Below are positions 46,353 to 54,814 of a stretch of DNA of 64,000 bases, in pieces; the stretch's first letter is position 1, and each line of letters starts with the position of its first letter. The stretch lies in contig JAKSLB010000012.1 of NCBI GenBank assembly GCA_024401435.1, positions 1 through 64,000 on the forward strand. Direction: 5' to 3'. The notes beneath the pieces are model-generated. The model worked only from the letters and a program-made list of their open reading frames with translations, was not told where the DNA came from and did not search any database. A program made the position numbers and the translations under genes. The stretch comes from Paludibacteraceae bacterium. GTDB taxonomy: Bacteria > Bacteroidota > Bacteroidia > Bacteroidales > Paludibacteraceae.

Positions 46353-47990
46353 ATGAAAAAACAGAGTTTATTTGTATGGGGCGCTCTATTGAGTGGCTTC
46401 CTTGTATCCTCATGTTCCGAGGATCAAATCTTAAGTGAAAGAGAAAGCCGTGATATTGTTCCTTTGACGACCATCACAGCAACTATCGGGCAAAACGAAA
46501 ATTCCTCTTTGCGCTCTTCGCTGATTCTGGATAAAGATGAAGATGAAAATCTTTATTTTAAGAATGTGTGGGAATCGGAGGATTCCGTTGGAATTAGAAC
46601 TGGTAGTGGTCCAGGTTATTATAAGTTGACAATTTTTAGTAATCAAGACAATGATATAAACACATTTACTTATCGGTCAGGAGACCCTGTTGGCGTAGGT
46701 GAAATGTTGTATGCTTTTTACCCTACGAATCGTTTCTTCCCTTTAGGTAATGGAGGATTTACTTATCCCGATACATTAATATATGATGCAAACAATATAT
46801 TGCCAAAAAATTCATGGATGATGGTTGCCTCTTCTGATAGTGGCAAATTCCAATTTAAGAACGTGAATTCTTTGCTGATAATAAAAGTGAAATCGGAAAA
46901 AGGGGAAAGTCGTGTGAAAAGCATTGAATTAAAAGCAACGTCGGGTTCCTTGTCAGGAAGTATGTATTATAGTTCGACTTCATTTGAAGGTTTGCTGCCT
47001 TATTCACCCACTAGAGCCTACGTTGTCTTAAAATGTGGAGAAGAGGGAGTTGCCATTAATTCAGAAAAAGAGACAGATTTCTATATTCCTATTCCGGCAC
47101 AAACGGTGAAAGGATTAACTGTTAAAGTGAATTTGACAGATGGAACATCTTATACAGATAACCCAAGAGACGAGAAAGAGTTTGTAGCTTCTAACTATTA
47201 CACCACTCATGTGGTTGTAAAGGGAGCGGAATCCGCTTTGCCGGAAGGAGCCTTGAAGGGTAAATTCTCTGTGTCTGCAACCAAGCAGGTTTACTTCTCG
47301 CAAGGAAATCTGCAATACCAGGCAAGTACGGGAACTTGGCGATTTGCAGAGAACCAATATGATGTAATTGGTGATGATAATAAAAATATTTCCTCCACCT
47401 ATGAAGGTTGGATCGACCTCTTCGGATGGGGAACAAGCGGCTACAATAGCAAATATCCGTACATGACCAGCACAACTAGATCCGACTACGGAGACGGAAG
47501 CAACGACATTGCTGGCACCAATTACGATTGGGGTGTTTGTAACGCTATCAGCAACGGAGGCAATAAGGCGGGTATGTGGCGCACATTGACCAAAGATGAG
47601 TGGAAATACCTCTACAGCACCCGCACCAACGCCTCTGACCTCCACGGACAAGCGACCGTCAACGAACAAGCAGGTTACATTCTTCTTCCCGACGGATGGA
47701 GCACACCAAGCGGATTGACGTTCACTGCTAACCCTAACAACTTCACCACGAACAGCTACTCTGCTTCCGAGTGGAGCAAGATGGAGGCTGCGGGAGCCGT
47801 CTTTTTGCCTTGCGCTGGCAGCCGCTCTAGTACGGATGTCTACTACGTTGGTTCCTACGGACTCTATTGGTCGTCCACGGCGTACAGCGACGCCTACGCC
47901 TACGACTTCAACTTCCTTTCGGGCAGCGCCAGCGTCAGCAGCCACAGCGGCCGCGGCAGCGGGTTCACTGTGCGCTTGGCCACAGAATAA
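46353..47990 (+). CDS. Lipoprotein with FISUMP/C-type-lectin-like C-terminus and DGR-like variable region
   Basis: 545 residues. The lipoprotein signal ends in LVSSC (Cys about 21). A fimbrillin-like beta region follows (about 35-285: ITATIGQNENSS, LYAFYPTNR, VVVKGAESALP). From about 290 (GKFSVSATKQVYFSQGNLQY, TGTWRFAENQYD) comes a FISUMP/FGE-like domain ending VFLPCAGSRSST, GLYWSSTAYSD and GFTVRLATE. From about 47400 the DNA becomes much more GC-rich than its surroundings. In the last segment (TAC at 47883 to AGC before GGG) 24 of 26 codons end in C and AAC appears once, the pattern of adenine-mutated AAC codons in DGR variable regions. It is probably a surface-displayed ligand-binding protein. 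No reverse transcriptase lies nearby. Confidence 0.8.
   Translation: MKKQSLFVWGALLSGFLVSSCSEDQILSERESRDIVPLTTITATIGQNENSSLRSSLILDKDEDENLYFKNVWESEDSVGIRTGSGPGYYKLTIFSNQDNDINTFTYRSGDPVGVGEMLYAFYPTNRFFPLGNGGFTYPDTLIYDANNILPKNSWMMVASSDSGKFQFKNVNSLLIIKVKSEKGESRVKSIELKATSGSLSGSMYYSSTSFEGLLPYSPTRAYVVLKCGEEGVAINSEKETDFYIPIPAQTVKGLTVKVNLTDGTSYTDNPRDEKEFVASNYYTTHVVVKGAESALPEGALKGKFSVSATKQVYFSQGNLQYQASTGTWRFAENQYDVIGDDNKNISSTYEGWIDLFGWGTSGYNSKYPYMTSTTRSDYGDGSNDIAGTNYDWGVCNAISNGGNKAGMWRTLTKDEWKYLYSTRTNASDLHGQATVNEQAGYILLPDGWSTPSGLTFTANPNNFTTNSYSASEWSKMEAAGAVFLPCAGSRSSTDVYYVGSYGLYWSSTAYSDAYAYDFNFLSGSASVSSHSGRGSGFTVRLATE
47816..47990 (+). other. Candidate DGR variable region (VR) at the 3' end of the lipoprotein gene
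   Basis: Codons read mainly AGC, TAC, GAC, GCC, GGC, TTC, CAC, CGC and GTC, all reachable from AAC by changing one or both adenines, with fixed codons for Trp, Gly-Phe and the final TVRLATE. The position (extreme 3' end of a C-type-lectin-like domain) and the following hairpin fit known DGR targets. Template and reverse transcriptase would have to act from outside the window. Confidence 0.5.
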
Positions 47991-48030
47991 CGCTATTCCG
48001 AAGAAGTAAAACCCGAAGCAAAAACCAGTA

Positions 48031-48100
48031 AAGGAATGACAGGAGGGAATCCCTGCGGCCTCACGAAGAGGCCAGCGGGGATTTTCTCGTGTCATTCCTT
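48031..48100 (+). terminator. Long hairpin just after the variable lipoprotein gene
   Basis: The outer arms AAGGAATGACA/TGTCATTCCTT (11 bp) enclose an inner stem AATCCCTGC-GGCCTC / GAGGCC-A-GCGGGGATT (15 bp, one bulge) with loop ACGAA. It starts 41 bases after the stop. It could be a terminator or the hairpin/cruciform found downstream of DGR target genes. Confidence 0.7.
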
Positions 48101-48168
48101 TGAGAAACATAAGTGATGCGCAGCCGATGGGTTGCGCATTGTTTGTATGTAGGGGTGTTGAGTAGGAT

Positions 48169-48455
48169 GATAGGTACTGCCCTCTAGGCAGATGTCTATG
48201 CTGCCATGCCGAAATCCGAGGGCGCTGCCCTCGGTTACTGAAATATAGCCTTCCAGGCTATAGCTTACTATCAGAAGCCACTGCTAGCGGAAGCCGAAAT
48301 ACAACCTTTTAGATTTAGAATGGAAAATGAAACATTCCTCTTGGTTATGAGTACAGTGTGCCTGGAAGGCACTATCTGAGTAACCGGGGGCATCGCCCTC
48401 GGATAAGACACACCACACCTACCTATCAGCCTGGAAGACTGTACCTTCTGTGAAA
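48169..48455. repeat. REP-like palindrome cluster 1
   Basis: It contains CCGAGGGC-GCT-GCCCTCGG, TAGCCT-TCC-AGGCTA and CTGCC-CTCTA-GGCAG palindromes, then on the far side CCGGGGGCATCGCCCTCGG and CAGCCTGGAAGACTG in a similar arrangement. The 94 bases 48169-48262 repeat at 48989-49082 with two differences. This cluster lies immediately 3' of the RAYT gene. It is clearly more GC-rich than the chromosome around it. Confidence 0.85.
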
Positions 48456-48460
48456 GTATC

Positions 48461-48913
48461 CTAATCCTTAAAGAAAAGGTCCTTGGTGGGATCTTCGCCC
48501 ATCTCCCTCTGCCACTCCTCGAATTCTTTACGAAACGACTTCTCTTTATGATGGATTTTCTGTTCCTTGATGTACTTGATGACAGCAGGACGCTCTTTTA
48601 CACTGTATGTAAATCCAGCATAGCCGTTGCCCCAACCGTCAAACATCGGGAATTTTTCTCTCTTCTCTTTCATCCATTTCGAAGTCTCTTGCTTAACGAT
48701 CCTTACGAACTCGCTCACAGCAATCGTCGGGTGTATCTCTACGCATATATGTACATGGTCAGGCATTGAGTTGATACGATACAAGTGACATTTCTTTTCG
48801 ATGCACAAGCCTAGAATATAGGCATACAGTTCTCTCTCATAAGTTTCGGAGATAGTTCGTTGGCTGCATTTTGTACGCCACACGATATGATAAGTCAAGT
48901 TTAAATGTGCCAT
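48461..48913 (-). CDS. REP-associated tyrosine transposase (RAYT, Y1/HUH family)
   Basis: 150 residues. An IS200-like Y1 transposase: N-terminal strand LTYHIVWRTKCSQ, the metal-binding HUH motif in MPDHVHICVEI (His53 and His55), and the catalytic Tyr114 in VIKYIKEQKIHH. A GWGNGYAGFTYSV segment is typical of this subgroup. The gene is flanked on both sides by REP-like palindrome clusters in direct repeat, the hallmark of RAYTs, which process and spread REP/BIME sequences as single strands. The frame is intact with all catalytic residues, so it is probably functional. Confidence 0.92.
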   Translation of the reverse strand: MAHLNLTYHIVWRTKCSQRTISETYERELYAYILGLCIEKKCHLYRINSMPDHVHICVEIHPTIAVSEFVRIVKQETSKWMKEKREKFPMFDGWGNGYAGFTYSVKERPAVIKYIKEQKIHHKEKSFRKEFEEWQREMGEDPTKDLFFKD

Positions 48914-48988
48914 AACAGGAAGTTTTATAAGGATAACGAGAAATAAAGATATTTATTTTGCAGATGTAGGGACTTTTTATTTGGCGAG

Positions 48989-49306
48989 GATAGGTACTGC
49001 CCTCCAGGTAGATGTCTATGCTGCCATGCCGAAATCCGAGGGCGCTGCCCTCGGTTACTGAAATATAGCCTTCCAGGCTATAAAGCATACAACCTTATGC
49101 AGAGATCGTCTGTAGGGACGTATTGCATACGCCCTGATGTGGTAGGTGTTCCAGACGCAGAAAGTAGCCTGCGCTTGAAATGTTGAGAAAAGTGAGCCTC
49201 TGCGCAGTGGCTGGAAGCCACTATCTGAGTAACCGTGGGCATCGCCCTCGGTTAGAGATGCACCACAGCAAACATCAGCCTGGAAGGCTGTACCACCAGT
49301 GAAAGT
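48989..49306. repeat. REP-like palindrome cluster 2
   Basis: Same order as cluster 1: a 94-base block (48989-49082), a spacer containing a GGGACGTAT/ATACGCCC hairpin near 49118-49135, then CCGTGGGCATCGCCCTCGG (about 49232-49250) and CAGCCTGGAAGGCTG (about 49276-49290). It lies 5' of the RAYT gene and directly abuts the 3' end of the ORF6N gene. Confidence 0.85.
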
Positions 49307-49308
49307 AA

Positions 49309-50202
49309 CTACAACCGTGCCAGTAACTCATCGGCTGTATGCTCGGTGATGATGTCTACTGAGAACCAACGCTTTCCTAGATCTTTCAGAGAGGCGCCAA
49401 AATGGTAGATGGTGTCATCTATAATAAGCCATCGGTCGTGGGATGATTCAAATGTGTGAAGTGTGGTTGGTTCGTCTGGATATTGAGCGTTGTATTGCTG
49501 TATGGCTTGCGATAGGTCATTTGTGGCAAACCGACTTTTGACATAGCAATCAAGTGTTACGCATGGATTCCTCCGGTGAAAGCGTTGTAATAGCGAAGCA
49601 GATAGATAGTCGTCGATAAGGACTATACGGTGTTGGGCTTTCTGTATTAACTCCTCGACTAGCACAAAAGCGTCGAACATTTGGCCATCAAAGAATACTC
49701 CTAATTTTTGTTTGAGAGAACCGTCGTCAAGACGATCGAGGATTTGGTTTATTTTCTCTTCTACAGAGATCTGCTTGAGTTCTACGGTTTCAAGTCTTTG
49801 GAAGATACTGGCGTTGGCCAATATGAATTTTCTCATGGCGTGGAATGCGTCATTGATGCGGATGGACATCTCAATGGCTGTGTCTGAATGTAGAACGGCA
49901 GATAGTTGAGTCACCCCTTGTTCTGTAAAAGCGTAAGGAAGATAGGATGAGTGTTTTAGCGTTTTGAACCTATCACATTTTGTGATAAGTTCCTCTTTTT
50001 CCGCCGCAGTCAGTTGAAAACGATAACGTTCCGGAAAGCGTGCTTCGTTTCTTTTGACTGCTTGATTTAGTGCAATAGTTTTAACTTGATAGAATTCTGC
50101 TAGGTTCGCATCCATGATGATTTGTAGTCCTCGAATGGTAAGAATTCTCTGCTGTATGCTCTCTTGTGAGTAGTGTTGCAGTTGGGTAGTTTCTTTTTGC
50201 AT
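49309..50202 (-). CDS. ORF6N-domain protein with PLD-like C-terminal segment
   Basis: 297 residues from the ATG at 50202 (MQKETTQLQHYSQES). A longer frame to 50283 runs into the MITE copy and is not used. The N-terminal ORF6N/KilA-N-type DNA-binding domain (about 17-105) shows ILTIRGLQIIMDANLAEFY, RFPERYRFQLT and SYLPYAFTEQGVTQLSAVL. A coiled linker follows (about 145-180). The C-terminal part (about 185-297) ends ESSHDRWLIIDDTIYHFGAS and LKDLGKRWFSV, resembling half of a phospholipase D-type site (His-x-x-x-x-x-x-Asp). Such proteins are common, multi-copy and phage-like in Bacteroidales; their role is unknown. Confidence 0.85.
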   Translation of the reverse strand: MQKETTQLQHYSQESIQQRILTIRGLQIIMDANLAEFYQVKTIALNQAVKRNEARFPERYRFQLTAAEKEELITKCDRFKTLKHSSYLPYAFTEQGVTQLSAVLHSDTAIEMSIRINDAFHAMRKFILANASIFQRLETVELKQISVEEKINQILDRLDDGSLKQKLGVFFDGQMFDAFVLVEELIQKAQHRIVLIDDYLSASLLQRFHRRNPCVTLDCYVKSRFATNDLSQAIQQYNAQYPDEPTTLHTFESSHDRWLIIDDTIYHFGASLKDLGKRWFSVDIITEHTADELLARL

Positions 50203-50512
50203 AATAATTAATAATACATAATAATCGCGTTCTATGTTATGTGCAACCCCTCTGGGGTTGTGTGGACGGGGATACAAATCCATTATTCTACTGATATGGA
50301 ACCCCTATGGGGTTCTTCGAGACATAGAGACGCAAAATATTGCGTCTCTACAAGGGGGCGACGGTGTCCCATTTGCAAAAAAATCGCATATTGATTCAAC
50401 TCTCGTTGTTCGATTAGGGGCTTGGAGTTCAAAAAAAGAATCTGCAACGCCATATTTACTGGCATTGCAGATTATTTTGGTATGCCTTTTCATGTTTAGC
50501 GGACACCAATAA
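50203..50512. mobile_element. MITE-like element C, joined to the ORF6N gene
   Basis: About 305 bases nearly identical to element B, in opposite orientation, with terminal repeat GTTTAGCGGACACCAATAA at 50494-50512. The opposite end is missing: identity stops at TTAATTAT and the ORF6N start codon follows at once. The gene's upstream region, and perhaps its promoter, is therefore MITE sequence. Confidence 0.82.
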
Positions 50513-50615
50513 TTCTTTTTCTGTGTGTAACTGATACATTGTTAACTCTTTTTTGAGTCAACTTTTTTCAGGACAATACAATTTCGGGAATTACTAATTT
50601 GTGAATATTTCGTTA

Positions 50616-51926
50616 TTATTCAATTCTCATGATTTTAGCACCTATGGCATTTAATCGACCATCAATGTTTTCATATCCACGGTCTATTTGCTCTATGTTG
50701 CTAATTGTACTTGTGCCATTGGCACTCATGGCGGCAATTAAAAGTGCAATACCTGCACGTATGTCTGGTGATGACATGTTAGATGCGCGTAACATCGTCT
50801 CCTTTCCTAAACCGATAACTGTTGCTCTGTGTGGATCACAAAGAATAATCTGAGCACCCATATCAATTAGTTTGTCCACGAAGAACAATCTACTTTCAAA
50901 CATTTTTTGATGAATCAGTACACTTCCCTTAGCTTGTGTGGCAACAACTAAAAACACACTAAGTAAATCGGGCGTTAAGCCTGGCCATGGTGCATCAGCA
51001 AAGGTCATAATGGAACCATCCATAAAGGTATCGATTGTATATTTGTCTTGATGAGGAATGAAAATATCATCGTTGATATGATCTATTTTGATACCTAACT
51101 TTCTAAAGCAATCAGGTATCATACCTAACTCTTCATAACAAACATTTTTGATGGTGACTTCAGAACCTGTCATGGCAGCCATTCCGATAAAACTTCCGAT
51201 TTCAATCATATCAGGAAGAATTTTATGGTTGTTACATCCATGGAGTTCTTTTACACCTTCGATAGTTAATAAATTTGAACCGATTCCGCTGATTTTTGCT
51301 CCCATTTTATTCAACATTTTGCAAAGTTGTTGAATATATGGTTCGCAGGCAGCGTTATAAATAGTCGTTGTACCTTCTGCCAAGACTGCAGTCATGACAA
51401 TGTTGGCGGTACCTGTAACGGATGCCTCGTCAAGCAACATATATAGACCTTTAAGTCCGTTCGCTTGAATCCTATAGAGTTTTAATTCAGGGTCGAAACA
51501 AAAGATGGCTCCTAATTTTTGGATTCCGATAAAATGGGTGTCGAGTCTTCTTCTTCCGATTTTATCACCTCCAGGTTTGGGAACTACAGCTTTTCCGAAA
51601 CGTGCAACAAGTGGACCTACTAACATGACGGAACCCCTTAAAACTGAACATTGTTTGTAAAATTGAGGTGTGTCCATAAAGTCGAGGTTGACATTGTCGG
51701 CTTGAAAAGAATAGCATCCTTTTTCCTTCTTTGTCACTTTTACGCCCATGTCTTTTAAAAGACAGATGAGATTGTTGACGTCTAAGATGTCAGGTATGTT
51801 AGAAATAGTCACCTCTTCGGAAGTGAGTAGGGTGGCGCAAATTACTTCTAATGCTTCGTTTTTAGCTCCTTGGGGATAGATGTCACCTTTTAAAGAATGT
51901 CCGCCTTCAATTAAAAATTTAGCCAT
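50616..51926 (-). CDS. murA: UDP-N-acetylglucosamine 1-carboxyvinyltransferase, Cys-to-Asp active site
   Basis: 436 residues. The first committed step of peptidoglycan synthesis: transfer of enolpyruvyl from PEP to UDP-GlcNAc. The N-terminal Lys22-Asn23 pair is in QGAKNEALEVI. The catalytic loop after GPLVARFGKAVV reads PKPGGDKIGRRRLD, with Asp121 where E. coli has Cys115. Cys-to-Asp MurA keeps activity but is not alkylated by fosfomycin (established for other bacteria), so resistance of this target is predicted. It is about 15 residues longer than E. coli MurA. It is the second gene after DUF4290, 18 bases apart. Confidence 0.96.
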   Translation of the reverse strand: MAKFLIEGGHSLKGDIYPQGAKNEALEVICATLLTSEEVTISNIPDILDVNNLICLLKDMGVKVTKKEKGCYSFQADNVNLDFMDTPQFYKQCSVLRGSVMLVGPLVARFGKAVVPKPGGDKIGRRRLDTHFIGIQKLGAIFCFDPELKLYRIQANGLKGLYMLLDEASVTGTANIVMTAVLAEGTTTIYNAACEPYIQQLCKMLNKMGAKISGIGSNLLTIEGVKELHGCNNHKILPDMIEIGSFIGMAAMTGSEVTIKNVCYEELGMIPDCFRKLGIKIDHINDDIFIPHQDKYTIDTFMDGSIMTFADAPWPGLTPDLLSVFLVVATQAKGSVLIHQKMFESRLFFVDKLIDMGAQIILCDPHRATVIGLGKETMLRASNMSSPDIRAGIALLIAAMSANGTSTISNIEQIDRGYENIDGRLNAIGAKIMRIE

Positions 51927-51944
51927 AGGGAGTTTGTTTTGATG

Positions 51945-52538
51945 TTATTTTTTCTTTTTCTTTTTACTAGAAGATGAGGAAGAATTCGTGTTTTTATAAT
52001 CGGCTAATTTAATGCCCTTGTTATGGAGAAGAATGTTTTCTTTGGATAAGTAAGCTAAATCATCGAAAATTTTCAAATCATCAACGCCATCTTTGTTAAA
52101 AGTAATATAACTCTTTTTCATATAGTTGGCTATCATAATCTCCAATTGGTCTCTTTCTTCTCCTTGTTCCATTTCTATGGCCTTTTCTATGAGACTATGA
52201 ATTAATTTACCATAATGGACGAAGCGAATATTTTCGGAATTTGAATATTCAATTCTTTCTGGTTTCGTGTTGAGTTTTTCTTCTTTTATAACTTCATAGG
52301 GATAATCAATGTCTAATTTAAAATTGGACATAATGGCAAGATGATCCCAAAGAATATGTTTGAAATCACTTAAATCTCTAAGTTGAGGGAAAAGATTGCC
52401 CATTGTATTTACAATGGCGTATGCACAAGCAGTACGCTCTTCTCTGTCTTCGATGGTTAAACAGTGATTAACCATGTTTTGAATGTTTCTTCCGTATTCA
52501 GGGAGAATTAATTTCTCCATTTGTGTATTATAATCCAT
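51945..52538 (-). CDS. DUF4290 family protein
   Basis: 197 residues. It begins MDYNTQMEKLILPEYGRNIQ and NMVNHCLTIEDREERTACAYA, the hallmark of this Bacteroidota-specific family. It is helical and cytoplasmic, with a low-complexity tail of Ser and Lys (SSSSSSKKKKKK). The function is unknown, but the gene is regularly found next to murA, so a link to cell-wall synthesis or its control is plausible (inference). Confidence 0.9.
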   Translation of the reverse strand: MDYNTQMEKLILPEYGRNIQNMVNHCLTIEDREERTACAYAIVNTMGNLFPQLRDLSDFKHILWDHLAIMSNFKLDIDYPYEVIKEEKLNTKPERIEYSNSENIRFVHYGKLIHSLIEKAIEMEQGEERDQLEIMIANYMKKSYITFNKDGVDDLKIFDDLAYLSKENILLHNKGIKLADYKNTNSSSSSSKKKKKK

Positions 52539-52692
52539 ATCGATAGAAAAATGGTCGAATATAATATATATCTTGATAAAAAAATTTTTGCTAAGTTAGG
52601 AAAAAAAACTGACTTAGATAGGTATTTGCTTTTTCATTAAAATTTTTTTTTGAAATTTTTGAGAAAGAGTTGCTAGTTATGATTTTTTAAAT

Positions 52693-52700
52693 TATTTTTG
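52693..52700 (+). promoter_or_regulatory. -7 promoter box of rho
   Basis: TATTTTTG followed by CG, giving a leader of about 150 bases. The rest of the 318-base gap between DUF4290 and rho is AT-rich and non-coding. Confidence 0.6.
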
Positions 52701-52718
52701 CGTCGTTTTACTACCACA

Positions 52719-52784
52719 GGCTAAATTCTTAGCCAAAGTAAATAATCAGTTAAATTAAGAATAGAATGATGGTGCTTTTGCACC
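52719..52784 (+). promoter_or_regulatory. Two small hairpins in the rho leader
   Basis: GGCTAA-ATTC-TTAGCC (52719-52734) and GGTGC-TTTT-GCACC (52771-52784). rho is autoregulated by attenuation in other bacteria, and these could take part, but there is no direct evidence here. Confidence 0.35.
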
Positions 52785-52856
52785 CAACTGTTATGAATAT
52801 ATACACAATACTTATGTGTTAAAGAATGGAAATTGATTCTGTTTATCATTTAGTTT

Positions 52857-54755
52857 ATGAAAATAAGTGACTTAAAAACAAAGACCCTTTCTGAATTGAA
52901 GGGTATTGCTAAGGAATTGGAAATAAAGCGACCTGATTCTTTTAGAAAAGACGATTTGATTTTTAGAATTGTGAACGAAATTGCTGCATGGCAAAATGAA
53001 GGAAAAGAACTTCCAGCAACATTAAATTTTGAAGAGGAAAACACAATAGACGAATCCTCTAATATAAATCTTGACGAATCACAAAATAAAAATTTTAATT
53101 CTGAAGATAAGAAAAATATCAGAGATGAATTTCAATCTTCAGAACCCGTTTCTGTTAAGTCTAGTTATGTTGAATATAGAGAACCGATACAAACAGAATT
53201 AGATTTCGATGGTGATGGTTATCGTGATGATGAATATGCTCGATCTCAGTCAGATGCTAATTATCGTGATATGAATCCGAAAGCAAATGATTATAAAAAT
53301 AATGATTATTCAAAGAAGAAAAATCAGCAACCTGTTCAACAACGAAATCGTTCTTATGGAGGTTTTGACGCTATGGCTTCTGGTAATCCTGCTGCGGCTA
53401 TGGCTAGAATGATTTTGAATAAGAAAAAGGGTATTCCTACTCCTAATCAAGACGAAATCCTCGAAAACATTAAAAAAATGAACGAGGAATCGAAACTTGA
53501 AAATGAGAAACCAAATGTACAGGAGCCAGAGATTGAAAATATTGTAGAGAACGGAAATATTGAATCTAAAGACGTTCATGAAGATATTCCTGAAGTTAAG
53601 GAGACTCAACCTGCACCTAAAAAAGTGTATGATTTTGAAGATATTGTAAAAGGTCAGGGTGTGTTGGAGATTACAAATGATGGCTTTGGTTTCCTTCGTT
53701 CTGCTGATTATAATTATTTGACTTCTCCCGATGATATTTATGTATCACAATCACAAATCAAGTTATTCGGATTGAAAACTGGTGATGTGATTGAGGGTAC
53801 AATTCGTCCTCCTAAAGAGGGTGAAAAATATTTCCCATTGGTACGCGTCGATAAAATAAATTCTCGTTCTCCTGAATATGTGCGTGACCGTGTTCCTTTT
53901 GATCATTTGACTCCATTATTTCCAGATGAGAAATTTAATTTGACAGGAGGAAAAAACACTTGCAATACGTCTGTTCGTGCAGTTGACCTTTTTGCTCCGA
54001 TTGGTAAAGGTCAAAGAGGTTTGATCGTTGCTCAACCAAAGACGGGTAAGACAATGTTGTTGAAAGATATTGCAAATGCAATTGCGGAAAATCATCCAGA
54101 AGTTTACATGATTATTCTTTTGATTGATGAGCGTCCTGAAGAGGTGACCGATATGGCAAGAAGTGTGAATGCAGAGGTGATTGCTTCTACTTTCGATGAA
54201 CCTGCCGATCGTCATGTTAAGATTGCAGGACTTGTTTTGGAAAAAGCAAAACGTATGGTGGAATGTGGACATGATGTGGTGATTTTGTTGGACTCCATAA
54301 CACGTTTGGCTCGTGCATACAATACGGTTGCTCCTGCATCAGGAAAAGTATTGTCTGGTGGTGTGGATGCAAATGCATTACAAAAGCCGAAACGTTTCTT
54401 TGGTGCTGCTAGAAATATTGAAAATGGAGGTAGTTTGACGATTATTGCTACAGCATTGACTGAAACTGGTTCTAAAATGGATGACGTTATTTTCGAGGAA
54501 TTTAAAGGAACTGGTAATATGGAATTGCAATTGTCTCGTCAATTGGCTAATAAGCGAATTTACCCTGCTATCGATATTATATCTTCTAGCACACGCCGTG
54601 ATGATCTATTACAATCTCCAGAGGTCGTTCGCCGTATGTGGGTATTCCGTAATCACATTTCAGAAATGACACCGATAGAGGCAATGGATTTCTTAAAACG
54701 TCAAATCGAAATGACTCGTTCTAATGAAGAATTATTGGCAACAATGAATAATTGA
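52857..54755 (+). CDS. rho: Transcription termination factor Rho, long Bacteroidota form
   Basis: 632 residues, about 210 more than E. coli Rho. The N-terminal helical domain [20 protein letters not shown] (1-45) is followed by a long, Asn/Asp/Glu/Lys-rich, probably disordered insert (about 50-255), a cold-shock-type RNA-binding domain (about 262-340, [15 protein letters not shown]), and the hexameric ATPase with P-loop PKTGKT (near 397-402) and Walker [17 protein letters not shown]. It terminates transcription by translocating on nascent RNA. A similar insert in gut Bacteroides Rho is reported to drive phase separation (recollection). Confidence 0.96.
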   Translation: MKISDLKTKTLSELKGIAKELEIKRPDSFRKDDLIFRIVNEIAAWQNEGKELPATLNFEEENTIDESSNINLDESQNKNFNSEDKKNIRDEFQSSEPVSVKSSYVEYREPIQTELDFDGDGYRDDEYARSQSDANYRDMNPKANDYKNNDYSKKKNQQPVQQRNRSYGGFDAMASGNPAAAMARMILNKKKGIPTPNQDEILENIKKMNEESKLENEKPNVQEPEIENIVENGNIESKDVHEDIPEVKETQPAPKKVYDFEDIVKGQGVLEITNDGFGFLRSADYNYLTSPDDIYVSQSQIKLFGLKTGDVIEGTIRPPKEGEKYFPLVRVDKINSRSPEYVRDRVPFDHLTPLFPDEKFNLTGGKNTCNTSVRAVDLFAPIGKGQRGLIVAQPKTGKTMLLKDIANAIAENHPEVYMIILLIDERPEEVTDMARSVNAEVIASTFDEPADRHVKIAGLVLEKAKRMVECGHDVVILLDSITRLARAYNTVAPASGKVLSGGVDANALQKPKRFFGAARNIENGGSLTIIATALTETGSKMDDVIFEEFKGTGNMELQLSRQLANKRIYPAIDIISSSTRRDDLLQSPEVVRRMWVFRNHISEMTPIEAMDFLKRQIEMTRSNEELLATMNN

Positions 54756-54781
54756 TAATTTTATTATAAAATTGAGAGAAG

Positions 54782-54814
54782 AAGGCATGTCAACAACTTG
54801 ACATGCCTTTTTTG
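54782..54814 (+). terminator. Terminator of rho
   Basis: A perfect 12-bp stem AAGGCATGTCAA/TTGACATGCCTT around CAAC, followed by TTTTG. The rest of the gap to ftsK (54815-55119) shows only the promoter. Confidence 0.85.

Noticed and set aside
47115-48110. 331-codon open frame on the minus strand opposite the variable lipoprotein gene
   Set aside because: It is antisense to a well-supported gene and open only because the 3' part is GC-rich. Its composition (Ala/Val/Gly/Arg runs) is unlike any protein family I recognise.
49000-49300. Possible CRISPR array in the repeat region near the RAYT
   Set aside because: The repeats are palindromes of differing type without regular spacing or unique spacers, and no cas genes are present.
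43404-50515. Searched for a DGR reverse transcriptase, Avd or phage structural genes near the variable region
   Set aside because: None was found. All frames in the area are accounted for by other genes or repeats, so a complete local DGR or prophage cannot be claimed.
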